64,000 nt of DNA from Pseudomonas pudica (GTDB lineage: Bacteria > Pseudomonadota > Gammaproteobacteria > Pseudomonadales > Pseudomonadaceae): positions 62,001 through 126,000 of the forward strand of contig NZ_JADLJS010000010.1 in the NCBI RefSeq assembly GCF_015680405.1. Direction: 5' to 3'. Positions 43,349-51,593 of this stretch are shown in pieces. Below the pieces are notes generated by a model. It made no database searches. It saw only the letters and a program-made list of their open reading frames with translations, and was not told the origin of the DNA. Made by a program: the position numbers and the translations under genes. The first letter of the stretch is position 1. Each line of letters starts with the position of its first letter.

Positions 43349-44413
43349 TCAGTCACCGTCGTTGGCATTGAAGCCCAGCTGGATGTTCAACGCCTTGGCC
43401 AGCTCGCCTTCGTGCAGGCGGTGGACGACGTTTAGGCTGTCGTAGATCTGGTTCAGGGTTTGCTGGCCGGCGTCGTCGGCCAGCAGCTCGCCCAGGGTCT
43501 TCTGGTTGGCGGCCAGCAGCTTGAGCGAGGCAGCGTAGGCGGCGTCGATCTTGTCCGCCAGGGTTTTCTGATCGCTGGACAGCAAGCCGCGCAGGCCTTG
43601 GTTGTCGACCCCGAGCCAGACCGCTTCGGCGGCCTTGAGGCTGGCCTCCAGGCTCTTGAGCGAGCTGTGGCTGCGCCAGGCTTCGGCCTGCAGTGGCTGC
43701 GGAATACCCTTGCTCTGGCGGCCCATCGGTGCTCCGAGCTTTTTCTTCAGGCTGTCCAGGGCGGTGACCTGGGCGCGCAGCAGGTCGGCGATGGCCTCGT
43801 GGGAGTCGGCGTAGCGCTGGTTGGGGAACTTGGTCATCTGCGAGAGCATGCCGTCGGTGCTGTTCCAGCCCTTGAGGATCTCTTCGGCCAGGGCCTTCTG
43901 ATGTTCACCAATGGCGACCAGCAACGGGCAGTAGCGGGCTTTCTGCTCGGCTGTGGCAATGTCCGGCTTGCTGTCGAACAGGATGTACTCGTAGGCCGAC
44001 AGGCCACGTACCACCACGCTGGCCTTGCCCAGGGCCGCGGCATCGACGGGCTGGTTGGCGTTGACCAACTGCTCGACCTGGCGGCCGACCAGGTTCTTCT
44101 TGTCGGGCCAGAACTGTACCTGCCAGGCGCGGTTGCCTTCGGCCAGCGGGCCGACCAGCAGCGGTTGCAGTTCGGCCCAGGCCTTTTGCGCATTGAGGAA
44201 GTCGGCCCGGGCCTTTTCCAGGGTTTCCTTGCCTTCGCAGTAGGCCAGGGCGCTGGCGGCCAGCGTGCGGTCGGCTTCGACCCAGCGGCTGTAGGTGGGC
44301 AGGATCACCTGTTTGGCGATGGCAGCGGAGGTCACGGCTTGCGGGTCCTGCGGCGAACAGGCGCCGAGGGCGAGTGCGGCGAGGCTGGTGAACAACAGTT
44401 TGGGTCGGAACAT
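43349..44413 (-). CDS. Imelysin-family lipoprotein, degenerate metal site
   Basis: 354 residues. Lipoprotein signal with lipobox LGAC (Cys19). Imelysin (M75) fold of two helical bundles. The conserved GxHxxE motif is replaced by GLSAYE (137-142), and the HxxE at the first helix by a YSRW stretch near residue 41, so the usual metal-binding histidines are missing. It may be a non-binding partner of the canonical imelysin encoded upstream in the group. 20 bases separate it from the di-haem gene. Confidence 0.85.
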   Translation of the reverse strand: MFRPKLLFTSLAALALGACSPQDPQAVTSAAIAKQVILPTYSRWVEADRTLAASALAYCEGKETLEKARADFLNAQKAWAELQPLLVGPLAEGNRAWQVQFWPDKKNLVGRQVEQLVNANQPVDAAALGKASVVVRGLSAYEYILFDSKPDIATAEQKARYCPLLVAIGEHQKALAEEILKGWNSTDGMLSQMTKFPNQRYADSHEAIADLLRAQVTALDSLKKKLGAPMGRQSKGIPQPLQAEAWRSHSSLKSLEASLKAAEAVWLGVDNQGLRGLLSSDQKTLADKIDAAYAASLKLLAANQKTLGELLADDAGQQTLNQIYDSLNVVHRLHEGELAKALNIQLGFNANDGD

Positions 44414-44433
44414 GCCCGGCTCCTTTGCGCTTT

Positions 44434-45861
44434 TTAAAGTGAGTTCAGGAAAGCCAGCAACGCGGCACGCTGCTCGGCATTGAAAGTGAGTACGAAATTG
44501 CGTGCCGCCTCGGCCTCACCACCGTGCCAGAGCACCGCTTCGAGCAGGTTGCGGGCGCGGCCGTCGTGCAGGAACTGGCTGTGGCCACTGACCGTTTCGC
44601 TCAGGCCTATGCCCCACAGTGGCGGGGTGCGCCAGTCCTGGCCGTTGGCGGCAAATTCGGTCCGCTCATCGGCCAGGCCCGGGCCCATGTCATGCAGCAG
44701 CAGATCGCTGTAGGGGCGGATCAGCTGGTTGGCCAGTTCCGGCTCGGCGGCATTGGTGGCGGTGGTGAACTGTGGTGTATGGCAGCCCTGGCAGCCGGCC
44801 TGGTAAAACAGGTTCTTGCCCGCCAGCACCTGCGGCGAGCCCACGTCGCGGCGGGCCGGCACGGCCAGGTTACGGGTGTAGAAGGTGACCAGGCGCAGGA
44901 TGTTGTCGCTGACCTCCTTCTCGCCATCGGCACCGTCGCCGTTGGGCGCGGCCAGGCAGTCGGCCTGCGCCGGGGTGCAGTCATCGTTGGGCTGCAGTGT
45001 GGTGGTCAGGCCCATGTCGCCGGCAAAGGCGTGAACGTTCTGCTGGTTGACGTTGGGCTGCCCGGCCTTCCAGCCGAAGCGGCCGACCACGGTCTTGCCC
45101 AGGGCATCGTCCCACACCCGGTTGGCCCGGCCGCGGATGCCGTCGCGGTTACGGTCATCCGGATCTTCGTTGGCCAGCAGGTCGGCTTCGGGGATGGCTT
45201 CGAGCAGGCCCAGGCCGATCATCGGCGGCGCCACCCGCGCCGAAAAGCGCGTGTCGGGGTGCATCACGCCATAGCCGAGCTGGGTGATCTGCAGGGCCGG
45301 CTTGCGCAGCTCGACCTGGTGACCGTCCTCGAACGACACCGTTTCGCTGGTGTAGCTCACCCGCACCTTGCCTTCCGGCGTCACGCCGGGGATGGCCATG
45401 TCCTGCAACTGGGTGCCATAGACCGGCTCCGGCACCACCCCGAGGCGTTCGACCACCTTGGCCAGGTAGGGCTGGTCGGGGATCGACAGGCGTACCAGCA
45501 TCGAAACGGCGTTGCTGTCGCCCGGCTCTGGCGGGTGGCCGCGCCCGTCGCGCACGTGGCAGTTCTGGCAGGCATTGGTGTTGAACAGCGGGCCCAGGCC
45601 GTCACGCGCGGTGGTGGTGGAAGGGGCGATCACCCAAGGGTTGCGGAAGAAGCTGTTGCCTACGGCGAAGTCAAGGCGCCGCTCGGGCGAGAGGTTGGCC
45701 GAGGGCAGGGAATAGGCATTGCGGTCAGTGCGCTGCACGGTGGCTTTGCCGCCCGACAACGCTTCGCCGGGCTCGGCCTGGGTGAAACGCGGAGCGTCGT
45801 CACAAGCGGCGAGGGCAAAGGCCAGCAGCAGGGGGGAGAGTCGGGACAGCGACAAGGACAT
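44434..45861 (-). CDS. Di-haem c-type cytochrome lipoprotein (DUF1111, thiol oxidoreductase-like)
   Basis: 475 residues. Lipobox LAAC (Cys20). Two CxxCH haem motifs at Cys98-His102 (CQNCH) and Cys357-His361 (CQGCH), a pattern related to MauG/cytochrome c peroxidases. YSDLLLHDMGPGLADERTEF near the C-terminus is typical of DUF1111. A periplasmic electron-transfer or oxidation role is likely; the pairing with imelysins suggests iron redox chemistry, as EfeB does for EfeO, but this is inference. Confidence 0.88.
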   Translation of the reverse strand: MSLSLSRLSPLLLAFALAACDDAPRFTQAEPGEALSGGKATVQRTDRNAYSLPSANLSPERRLDFAVGNSFFRNPWVIAPSTTTARDGLGPLFNTNACQNCHVRDGRGHPPEPGDSNAVSMLVRLSIPDQPYLAKVVERLGVVPEPVYGTQLQDMAIPGVTPEGKVRVSYTSETVSFEDGHQVELRKPALQITQLGYGVMHPDTRFSARVAPPMIGLGLLEAIPEADLLANEDPDDRNRDGIRGRANRVWDDALGKTVVGRFGWKAGQPNVNQQNVHAFAGDMGLTTTLQPNDDCTPAQADCLAAPNGDGADGEKEVSDNILRLVTFYTRNLAVPARRDVGSPQVLAGKNLFYQAGCQGCHTPQFTTATNAAEPELANQLIRPYSDLLLHDMGPGLADERTEFAANGQDWRTPPLWGIGLSETVSGHSQFLHDGRARNLLEAVLWHGGEAEAARNFVLTFNAEQRAALLAFLNSL

Positions 45862-45928
45862 CGAGAATCCTGGGCGTGAGCGAAAAACCGGCGTGCAAGC
45901 TTAGCAGGGTGAAAGAGTTTGAATAAGA

Positions 45929-45943
45929 GCAATTTGCAATTGC
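45929..45943. promoter_or_regulatory. Operator-like palindrome upstream of the di-haem gene
   Basis: GCAATT-TGC-AATTGC, a perfect 6+6 inverted repeat about 68 bases upstream of the ATG. Part of it (ATTTGCAATTGCTG) matches the sequence upstream of icmP at 14 of 15 positions, suggesting one regulator acts at both. Confidence 0.45.
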
Positions 45944-45989
45944 TGGATGAAATCGATGTCAGTTGGCCATGGTTTGTGGTCGCCTGGTC

Positions 45990-46085
45990 GGGCCCTATCG
46001 CCGGCAAGCCAGCTCCCACAGATACCCTACAGGGCTCAAGGGCTGTGAAGTACCTGTGGGAGCTGGCTTGCCGGCGATAGGGCCG
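45990..46085. repeat. REP pair (inverted), GCCGGCAAGCCAGCTCCCAC subtype
   Basis: Inverted copies between icmP and the di-haem gene, with outer GGGCCCTATC / GATAGGGCC arms. Confidence 0.92.
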
Positions 46086-46090
46086 GAAGC

Positions 46091-46115
46091 AAAAAAAGGC
46101 GACCCGAAGGCCGCC
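46091..46115 (-). terminator. Terminator of icmP
   Basis: Read on the minus strand: GGCGGCC, short loop, GGTCGCC (one mismatch), then TTTTTTT. It starts 25 bases after the icmP stop and makes icmP a separate transcript from the three genes after it. Confidence 0.75.
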
Positions 46116-46139
46116 TCTTTCAGAACCGCTACAGCAGGA

Positions 46140-47477
46140 TCAGAACTCGTGATCTGCGGTATCCGGGTTCAGGTTGGCAATGCCCAGCTTGCCCGCGGCC
46201 TGCTCGATCGCACCGGTCTGCTTGACCAGGGAGGCAATGGCGTCACGCACGATCTGGTTGCCGGCTGCGTTGTCGGCAGCGATCAGCTGGTCGTAGTGCT
46301 CGCCCTTGAGGGCGTGGTCGACGATCACCTGGATCTTGGCTTCGGTGGCTTCCAGGTCGGCCTTGAGGGTGGCGTCGGCGGCCGGGTCTACCTTGGCCAC
46401 CAGCGACGACAGGCTCGGGCCGGTCACCTTGCTGCCGTCCGGGCGGGTGTACTCGCCCAGGTAGACGTTGCGGATGCCCTTGGCGTCGTAGAAGTGCGAG
46501 TAGTGGGTGTTGTCGCTGAAGCAGTCGTGCTCGTCTTCCGGCGAGTTGGCTTCCAGCGAAACCTTCATGCGCTCGCCAGCCAGTTCGCCCAGCGACAGGC
46601 TGCCCATGCCGAACAGCATCTTGCGCAGGCCGTCGTTGACCGACTCGGCTTCCAGCTTGGCGCGGTAGTTGTCGGCAACATTCGGTGCCCAGTTGCCGAC
46701 CATCTCTTCGAGGTCCTTGACCAGCAGGTCGGTGACCGCTTTCAGGTAGGCACGGCGGCGGTCGTTGTGGCCACCGGTGGCGCCCTTGCCTTCAAGGTAA
46801 TCAGACGCCGGACGGTTGCCCGCGCCCGGGCCGGTGCCGTTCAGGTCCTGGCCCCAGAGCAGGAATTCGATGGCGTGGTAGCCGGTGGCGACGTTGGCTT
46901 CGGAGCCGCCCAGCTCGTTCAGGCTGGCCAGCTTCTCGGGAGTGATGTCCTTGACGTCGATCTTCTCTTCGCCCACCTGGATCTCGGTGTTGGCGATGAT
47001 GTTGGCGTTGGCTGCCGGGTTGCCCAAGGCGTGCTCATAGCTCTTGTCGACGTAGTCGATCAGGCCTTCGTCCAGCGGCCAGGCATTCACCTGGCCTTCC
47101 CAGTCGTCGATGATGGTGTTGCCGAAGCGGAAGGCTTCGCTCTGCAGGTACGGTACGCGCGAGGCGACCCAGGCTTCCCTGGCTGCCTTCAGGGTTTCGT
47201 CGTTGGGCTTGGCCAGGAACGCGTCGACTGCGGTCTGCAGAGTCTTGGCGGTGCTCAGCGAATCGCTGTACACGGCGTAGACCAGCTCTGCGTAATGCTT
47301 GACCACGGCTTTGCCGGCGGCTTCGTCGACAACCCCGGGCGCCGCAGCGGTGGTGCTGGCGGCAGCAGGTGCCTGAGCTTGCGGCGCGGCGGCCTTGTCG
47401 TCCTTGCCTTCACCGCAACCGGCGAGAGCGATGGCAATGGCCAGCAGACTGGCGGAGGCCAGAGGCATTCGAATCAT
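46140..47477 (-). CDS. icmP: Imelysin (M75) lipoprotein, IcmP-like
   Basis: 445 residues. Lipobox LAGC (Cys21) after a standard signal, then an Ala/Gln-rich linker. The metal motifs HxxE (His61-Glu64, HYAE) and GxHxxE (Gly199-Glu204, GYHAIE) are both intact. The P. aeruginosa homologue IcmP was described as an insulin-cleaving metalloprotease, while related EfeO-type proteins act in iron uptake; iron binding is more likely than proteolysis. The start at 47477 is fixed by the lipoprotein signal; the frame extends to 47612 without support. Confidence 0.9.
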   Translation of the reverse strand: MIRMPLASASLLAIAIALAGCGEGKDDKAAAPQAQAPAAASTTAAAPGVVDEAAGKAVVKHYAELVYAVYSDSLSTAKTLQTAVDAFLAKPNDETLKAAREAWVASRVPYLQSEAFRFGNTIIDDWEGQVNAWPLDEGLIDYVDKSYEHALGNPAANANIIANTEIQVGEEKIDVKDITPEKLASLNELGGSEANVATGYHAIEFLLWGQDLNGTGPGAGNRPASDYLEGKGATGGHNDRRRAYLKAVTDLLVKDLEEMVGNWAPNVADNYRAKLEAESVNDGLRKMLFGMGSLSLGELAGERMKVSLEANSPEDEHDCFSDNTHYSHFYDAKGIRNVYLGEYTRPDGSKVTGPSLSSLVAKVDPAADATLKADLEATEAKIQVIVDHALKGEHYDQLIAADNAAGNQIVRDAIASLVKQTGAIEQAAGKLGIANLNPDTADHEF

Positions 47478-47551
47478 TATTGGTTTTCCTGCGTCGTGTG
47501 GTTGGACCATGGGTAGACCGTGCGCCGTGGCACGCGAAACGGCAACATCAT

Positions 47552-47570
47552 GCGAAAGATTTGCATTTGC
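47552..47570 (-). promoter_or_regulatory. Weak Fur-box-like site upstream of icmP
   Basis: On the minus strand GCAAATGCAAATCTTTCGC agrees with the 19-base Fur consensus GATAATGATAATCATTATC at 12 positions. It lies 75 bases upstream of the ATG. Iron control would suit an imelysin gene, but the match alone is modest. Confidence 0.35.
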
Positions 47571-47634
47571 TGTAAAGGGGGCGGGCATGCAATTCGTGTA
47601 AATGCCGGTCACGGCCTGTAACCGGGCAGGTGGC

Positions 47635-49689
47635 TCAGAACATCGAAACCTGGTTGCGCTGCGCCTGCTTGAGGAAGTTGGTCAGCTCACGGGCCGACAG
47701 CGGCTTGCTGTAGTGGTAGCCCTGGCCCTCGTGGCAGCCTTGGGCGACGATATAGCTTTCCTGTTCGGCGGTCTCCACGCCTTCGGCGATCACCTGCATC
47801 CCCAGGCTCTTGCCGAGCTGGATGATGGCACGAACGATGGTAGCGTCGTCATCGTCGTCCAGCAGGTCCTGGACGAAGCTCTTGTCGATCTTGATCTTGT
47901 CCAGCGGCAGCGATTTCAGGTAGCTGAGCGACGAGTAGCCGGTGCCGAAGTCGTCGATGGCAATCAGTGCTCCGGAGCGGCGCAGGCTCAGCAGGTGCTG
48001 GGCGGCGGTGCTGATGTCTTCCATCAGGCCGGTCTCGGTGACTTCCAGCTCCAGGCTGCGTGGTGGCAGGCGGTAGGCCTGCAGCAGGTTGTTGACTACC
48101 CGCGGCAGTTCGTTGTGGTGCAGCTGCACGGTGGACAGGTTGACCGCCATGCGCAGGTCGCTGAAGCCCATGTCGTGCCATTCGCGCAGTTGCCGGCAGG
48201 CCTGGTCGAGCACCCATTCGCCAATGCTGATGATGCTGCCGTTCTGTTCGGCCAGGGGGATGAACTGGTCTGGCGGTACCATGCCCAGCTCCGGGTGCTG
48301 CCAGCGCAGCAGCGCCTCGACACCGACCACGCGGTGGTCGCGGTAGCTGATCTGTGGCTGATACACCAGGTACAGCTGGTTGCGTGGCAGGGCTTCGCGC
48401 AGGTCCTTTTCCAGCTCGCGACGGCGGCGCATCTCGCTGTCGACGCTGGCGATGTAGAACTGGTAGCGGTTGCGCGAACGGGCCTTGGCCAGGGTCATGG
48501 TCTGTTCGGCTTTCTGCAACAGCTTCTCGGTGCTGTCGCCGTCTTCCGGGAACAGAGTGATGCCGATGGTGGCGCGCAAGCGGATTTGCTGGTGGTGGTC
48601 GAGGTCGAACGGCACTTCCAGGTCATCGAGGATACTCTGTGCCAGTTCGGCCGCCTCGTAAGGCTGCTCGATATTGGCCTGCACCAGGGCGAACTGGTCG
48701 CCACCCAGGCGTGCCAGGGCGCCCAGGCGGCCACTGTGGGCGCGCAGGCGGTCGGCCAGGGCCAGCAGCAACTGGTCGCCGACCTGGTAGCTGAACTGCT
48801 CGTTGATGCCCTTGAAGTCGTCCAGGCCTACGCACAGTACTGCCACACGGTGTTGCAGGCGGCCGCCGTCGACGAGGATCTTGTCCAGTTGCTGCTGCAG
48901 TTGCTGGCGGTTGGGCAGGCCGGTGAGGAAGTCGTACTGGGCCATGCGTTGCAGGCTGTTTTCCGCCTCGTGGCGCAGATGGGTGTTGCGCTCGATCGAG
49001 GCCAGCAACTGGTTGGCGGTATTTACCCAGAGACCCAGCTCGTTCTTCTCGTGGCCCTTGAGCAGCGGCAGCTGGTGCTGGCTGGGGCGGTCGGGGTTGA
49101 TCTGGGTGAGGTGCTCGATGATCTTCGACAGCGGTTTGGTCAGCAGCCAGTGGTAGACCAGGTACAGCACCAGACCCATGGCCAGGGCCCGCAGCACGCC
49201 GGAGATGAAGATGATCACGGCGTTGATCAGGAAGTCTTCGCCGTAGGACGAGGTGTCCAGGGTGATACTCAGGTCGCCGTAGTATTCGCTGTAGGGGCCG
49301 CGGCCGACCAGTTGTGTGGTGTAGGTGCGTTCCTGGCCGAGGATCAGGTCGGTCAGCCAGCGCATGGACATGTCCTGCAGCGGGCGGGACTTTTCCGCCA
49401 GCATGGTTTCGTTGGGGTGGCCGATGGAGGCCATGCGTACCGATTCGTCCTGGAACAGGCCTTCCATCACTTGCATGCCCATTTCGCGGTCGAGGCTGTA
49501 TACGGCCTGGGTCGAGGGGTCGCGGAACATGTCGAGGATGCGCTGGGCATCGTTGTTCACGGCCTGGCGGGTCTTGTAGGTGTCGTAGACGATTTGCGCA
49601 CAGCTGAGCACGACACCGACCGCCAGCGCCGACAGCAGCACGACCCTGAGCAACTTGACCGACAAGCTGTTCCGCAATTCCAGCTTCAA
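47635..49689 (-). CDS. bifA: Cyclic-di-GMP phosphodiesterase BifA (degenerate GGDEF + EAL)
   Basis: 684 residues with the TTG start chosen here. TM1 at about 10-32, a periplasmic region, TM2 at about 155-180, then a GGDEF domain whose active site reads GGDQF (329-333) and an EAL domain (EAL at 458-460, with DDFGTGYSSLSYLK further on). The altered GGDEF and intact EAL fit BifA, which lowers c-di-GMP and promotes swarming and biofilm dispersal in Pseudomonas. The TTG at 49689 has AAGGAAA a few bases upstream; an ATG at 49722 would add 11 residues. Confidence 0.9.
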   Translation of the reverse strand: MKLELRNSLSVKLLRVVLLSALAVGVVLSCAQIVYDTYKTRQAVNNDAQRILDMFRDPSTQAVYSLDREMGMQVMEGLFQDESVRMASIGHPNETMLAEKSRPLQDMSMRWLTDLILGQERTYTTQLVGRGPYSEYYGDLSITLDTSSYGEDFLINAVIIFISGVLRALAMGLVLYLVYHWLLTKPLSKIIEHLTQINPDRPSQHQLPLLKGHEKNELGLWVNTANQLLASIERNTHLRHEAENSLQRMAQYDFLTGLPNRQQLQQQLDKILVDGGRLQHRVAVLCVGLDDFKGINEQFSYQVGDQLLLALADRLRAHSGRLGALARLGGDQFALVQANIEQPYEAAELAQSILDDLEVPFDLDHHQQIRLRATIGITLFPEDGDSTEKLLQKAEQTMTLAKARSRNRYQFYIASVDSEMRRRRELEKDLREALPRNQLYLVYQPQISYRDHRVVGVEALLRWQHPELGMVPPDQFIPLAEQNGSIISIGEWVLDQACRQLREWHDMGFSDLRMAVNLSTVQLHHNELPRVVNNLLQAYRLPPRSLELEVTETGLMEDISTAAQHLLSLRRSGALIAIDDFGTGYSSLSYLKSLPLDKIKIDKSFVQDLLDDDDDATIVRAIIQLGKSLGMQVIAEGVETAEQESYIVAQGCHEGQGYHYSKPLSARELTNFLKQAQRNQVSMF

Positions 49690-49860
49690 TGGGGTTTCCT
49701 TAATCCATGCGCATGGCATCATTTTGCCATCAACGATGACGATACACTATCGGCCGACCTTCAGTAGTGTATCGGTTGCCTGACCCCGCAACTTGAATGC
49801 GCCGTAACGATATTCCAGAGGTTTGATGTTAGCGTGCTATGCGGGCTGAGCAAGCAAAAC

Positions 49861-49967
49861 CGTGCCGGCTTTGCGCGGTCAAACCCGCTCCCACAGGGAT
49901 AGCATCAAGTCCACAAGCGGCGCCGTACCTGTGGGAGCGGGTTCACCCGCAAAGAGGCCGGTACAGG
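49861..49967. repeat. REP pair (inverted), GGTCAAACCCGCTCCCAC subtype
   Basis: Inverted copies between the 5' side of bifA and the end of sodB. The left core has GGTCAAACC, the right GGTTCACCC, so the arms here differ slightly. Confidence 0.85.
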
Positions 49968-49970
49968 CAT

Positions 49971-50000
49971 AAAAAAACCCGGCACCGGGCCGGGTTTTTC
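49971..50000 (-). terminator. sodB terminator
   Basis: AACCCGGC (49976-49983), 5-base loop, GCCGGGTT (49989-49996), flanked by A-run and T-run, so it would work in either direction. It begins 18 bases after the sodB stop. Confidence 0.9.
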
Positions 50001-50017
50001 GTTCAGGGCTGAATGAC

Positions 50018-50614
50018 TCAGGCCTTGAAGGTCTTGCCTTCGAACTGTTCGGCAACGAATGCCCAGTTGACCAGGTTCCAGAACGCCTCGACGTACTTCG
50101 GACGCAGGTTGCGGTAGTCGATGTAGTAGGCGTGTTCCCAGACGTCGCAGGTCAGCAGCGGGGTGTCGCCGCTGGTCAGCGGGCAGCCGGCGCCGATGGT
50201 GCTGGCCAGGGCCAGGGAACCGTCAGCCTTCTTCACCAGCCAGCCCCAGCCGGAACCGAAGGTGCCAACCGAAGTCTTGGTGAACTCTTCCTTGAACTTG
50301 TCGAAGGAACCGAAAGCGGCGTTGATGGCGTCAGCCAGGGCACCGGTCGGCTGGCCACCGGCGTTTGGTGCCAGGCAGTTCCAGTAGAAGGTGTGGTTCC
50401 AGACTTGAGCGGCGTTGTTGAAGATACCGCCCGAAGAGCTCTTGACGATCTCTTCCAGGGTCTTGCCTTCGAATTCGGTGCCTGGGACCAGGTTGTTCAG
50501 GTTCACGACATAGGTGTTGTGGTGCTTGTCGTGGTGATACTCCAGGGTTTCCTTGGAGATGTGCGGCTGCAGGGCATCGTGGGCGTATGGCAGCGGCGGC
50601 AATTCAAAAGCCAT
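50018..50614 (-). CDS. sodB: Superoxide dismutase (Fe)
   Basis: 198 residues. Metal ligands His27, His74, Asp157 and His161 are all in place ([23 protein letters not shown]). The AGGCQP-like segment and Gln in [10 protein letters not shown] (Gln70) fit the iron enzyme. Cytoplasmic. AGGAG ribosome site upstream of the ATG. A TATGAT -10 lies about 105 bases upstream, with a poor -35. Confidence 0.97.
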   Translation of the reverse strand: MAFELPPLPYAHDALQPHISKETLEYHHDKHHNTYVVNLNNLVPGTEFEGKTLEEIVKSSSGGIFNNAAQVWNHTFYWNCLAPNAGGQPTGALADAINAAFGSFDKFKEEFTKTSVGTFGSGWGWLVKKADGSLALASTIGAGCPLTSGDTPLLTCDVWEHAYYIDYRNLRPKYVEAFWNLVNWAFVAEQFEGKTFKA

Positions 50615-50717
50615 GGTGGATCTCCTGATTCAGGTCTGTTTGCGGTTTGCGCAAGGCCGATCACGGGCGGCCCGATGAGCGTCGGCGAGTTTGTACTCTT
50701 TGCGACGCAAGCGCTGG

Positions 50718-50723
50718 ATCATA
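50718..50723 (-). promoter_or_regulatory. Candidate -10 element of sodB
   Basis: TATGAT on the minus strand, 104 bases before the ATG. The hexamer 17 bases further upstream (TGGTTA) is a weak -35. Confidence 0.3.
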
Positions 50724-50823
50724 GCACCGGGCCCGGCGCATAACCACGCAACAAAGATAGGGAATAGAGGTTCCAGAGCGGTTGGGGTGTGCCGACCGGT
50801 GGTGTTCGGCTTAACGCTTGTAG

Positions 50824-50871
50824 CGCCTGTGAGATTGAGCGCCGCGCGGGCGGCGCTCGGTCTCACAGGCG
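50824..50871. repeat. 48-base hairpin unlike the REP family
   Basis: CGCCTGTGAGA (50824-50834) pairs with TCTCACAGGCG (50861-50871), and the inner GAGCGCCG (50837-50844) with CGGCGCTC (50851-50858), with a 2-base mismatch between them and a 6-base loop. There is no T-run. It lies 26 bases after the argO stop. Confidence 0.9.
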
Positions 50872-50896
50872 ATAAAGATGTTGTGGTGAGCCCAGG

Positions 50897-51496
50897 TCAG
50901 TTGAAGATCAACTGCGCCGCCACCGCGAACATCATCACCGCCACCATCAGGTCGAGCATGCGCCAGGTCGCCGGCCGGGCCAGCCACGGTGCCAGCCAGG
51001 CCGCGCCGATCGCCAGGGTCGAGAACCATAGCAGCGAGGCGCTGGCGGCACCGGCCACGTAGGCACCGGGCGCAGCCTGCTGGGCGCCCAGCGAGCCGAT
51101 CAGCAGCACCGTGTCGAGGTACACGTGCGGGTTCAGCAGGGTCACTGCCAAGGCACTGAGCAGTACCGCGCGGCGTGACCGGGCACCCTGGCCTTGCTGG
51201 TGCTGCAGGCTCTGCCTGGAGCAGGCGCTGCGCAAAGCCTTGGCGCCGTACCAGATCAGGAACACTGCTCCGCCCCAGCGGGCGATCGCCAGCAACGTCG
51301 GGTTGTGCGCCAGCACGGTGGCAAGGCCGAACACTCCGGCAGCCACCAGGATGGCGTCACAGATGATGCACAGTGCCGCCACCGGCAAATGATGCTCGCG
51401 GCGCAAGCTCTGGGCGAGGACGAAGGCGTTCTGTGCACCGATGGCCATGATCAGGCCGAAGGCCACGAGCATGCCGTTGAGATAGCTTTGCCACAT
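50897..51496 (-). CDS. argO: LysE/ArgO-family amino-acid exporter
   Basis: 199 residues, about six membrane helices. The N-terminal GLIMAIGAQNAFVLAQSLR is the LysE family hallmark, and LLNPHVYLDTVLLIG contains the NPHVYLDT motif. Exports basic amino acids such as arginine or lysine. Divergent from an ArgP-like regulator 97 bases away, the standard argO/argP (lysE/lysG) arrangement, where the regulator induces export when lysine or arginine is high. Confidence 0.92.
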   Translation of the reverse strand: MWQSYLNGMLVAFGLIMAIGAQNAFVLAQSLRREHHLPVAALCIICDAILVAAGVFGLATVLAHNPTLLAIARWGGAVFLIWYGAKALRSACSRQSLQHQQGQGARSRRAVLLSALAVTLLNPHVYLDTVLLIGSLGAQQAAPGAYVAGAASASLLWFSTLAIGAAWLAPWLARPATWRMLDLMVAVMMFAVAAQLIFN

Positions 51497-51593
51497 GGCG
51501 TGCTCTCCAAAGAGTCCAAAAGATGCTGGTCATTGTGATGAAGCACGCTGTATAAGAAAAACAAATAGATCTGATCCGTCATTAGGAAAATCG

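Noticed and set aside
47550-47566. ATGCGAAAGATTTGCAT as a perfect operator palindrome
   Set aside because: Two inner positions do not pair, so I list the overlapping stretch only as a weak Fur-like site.
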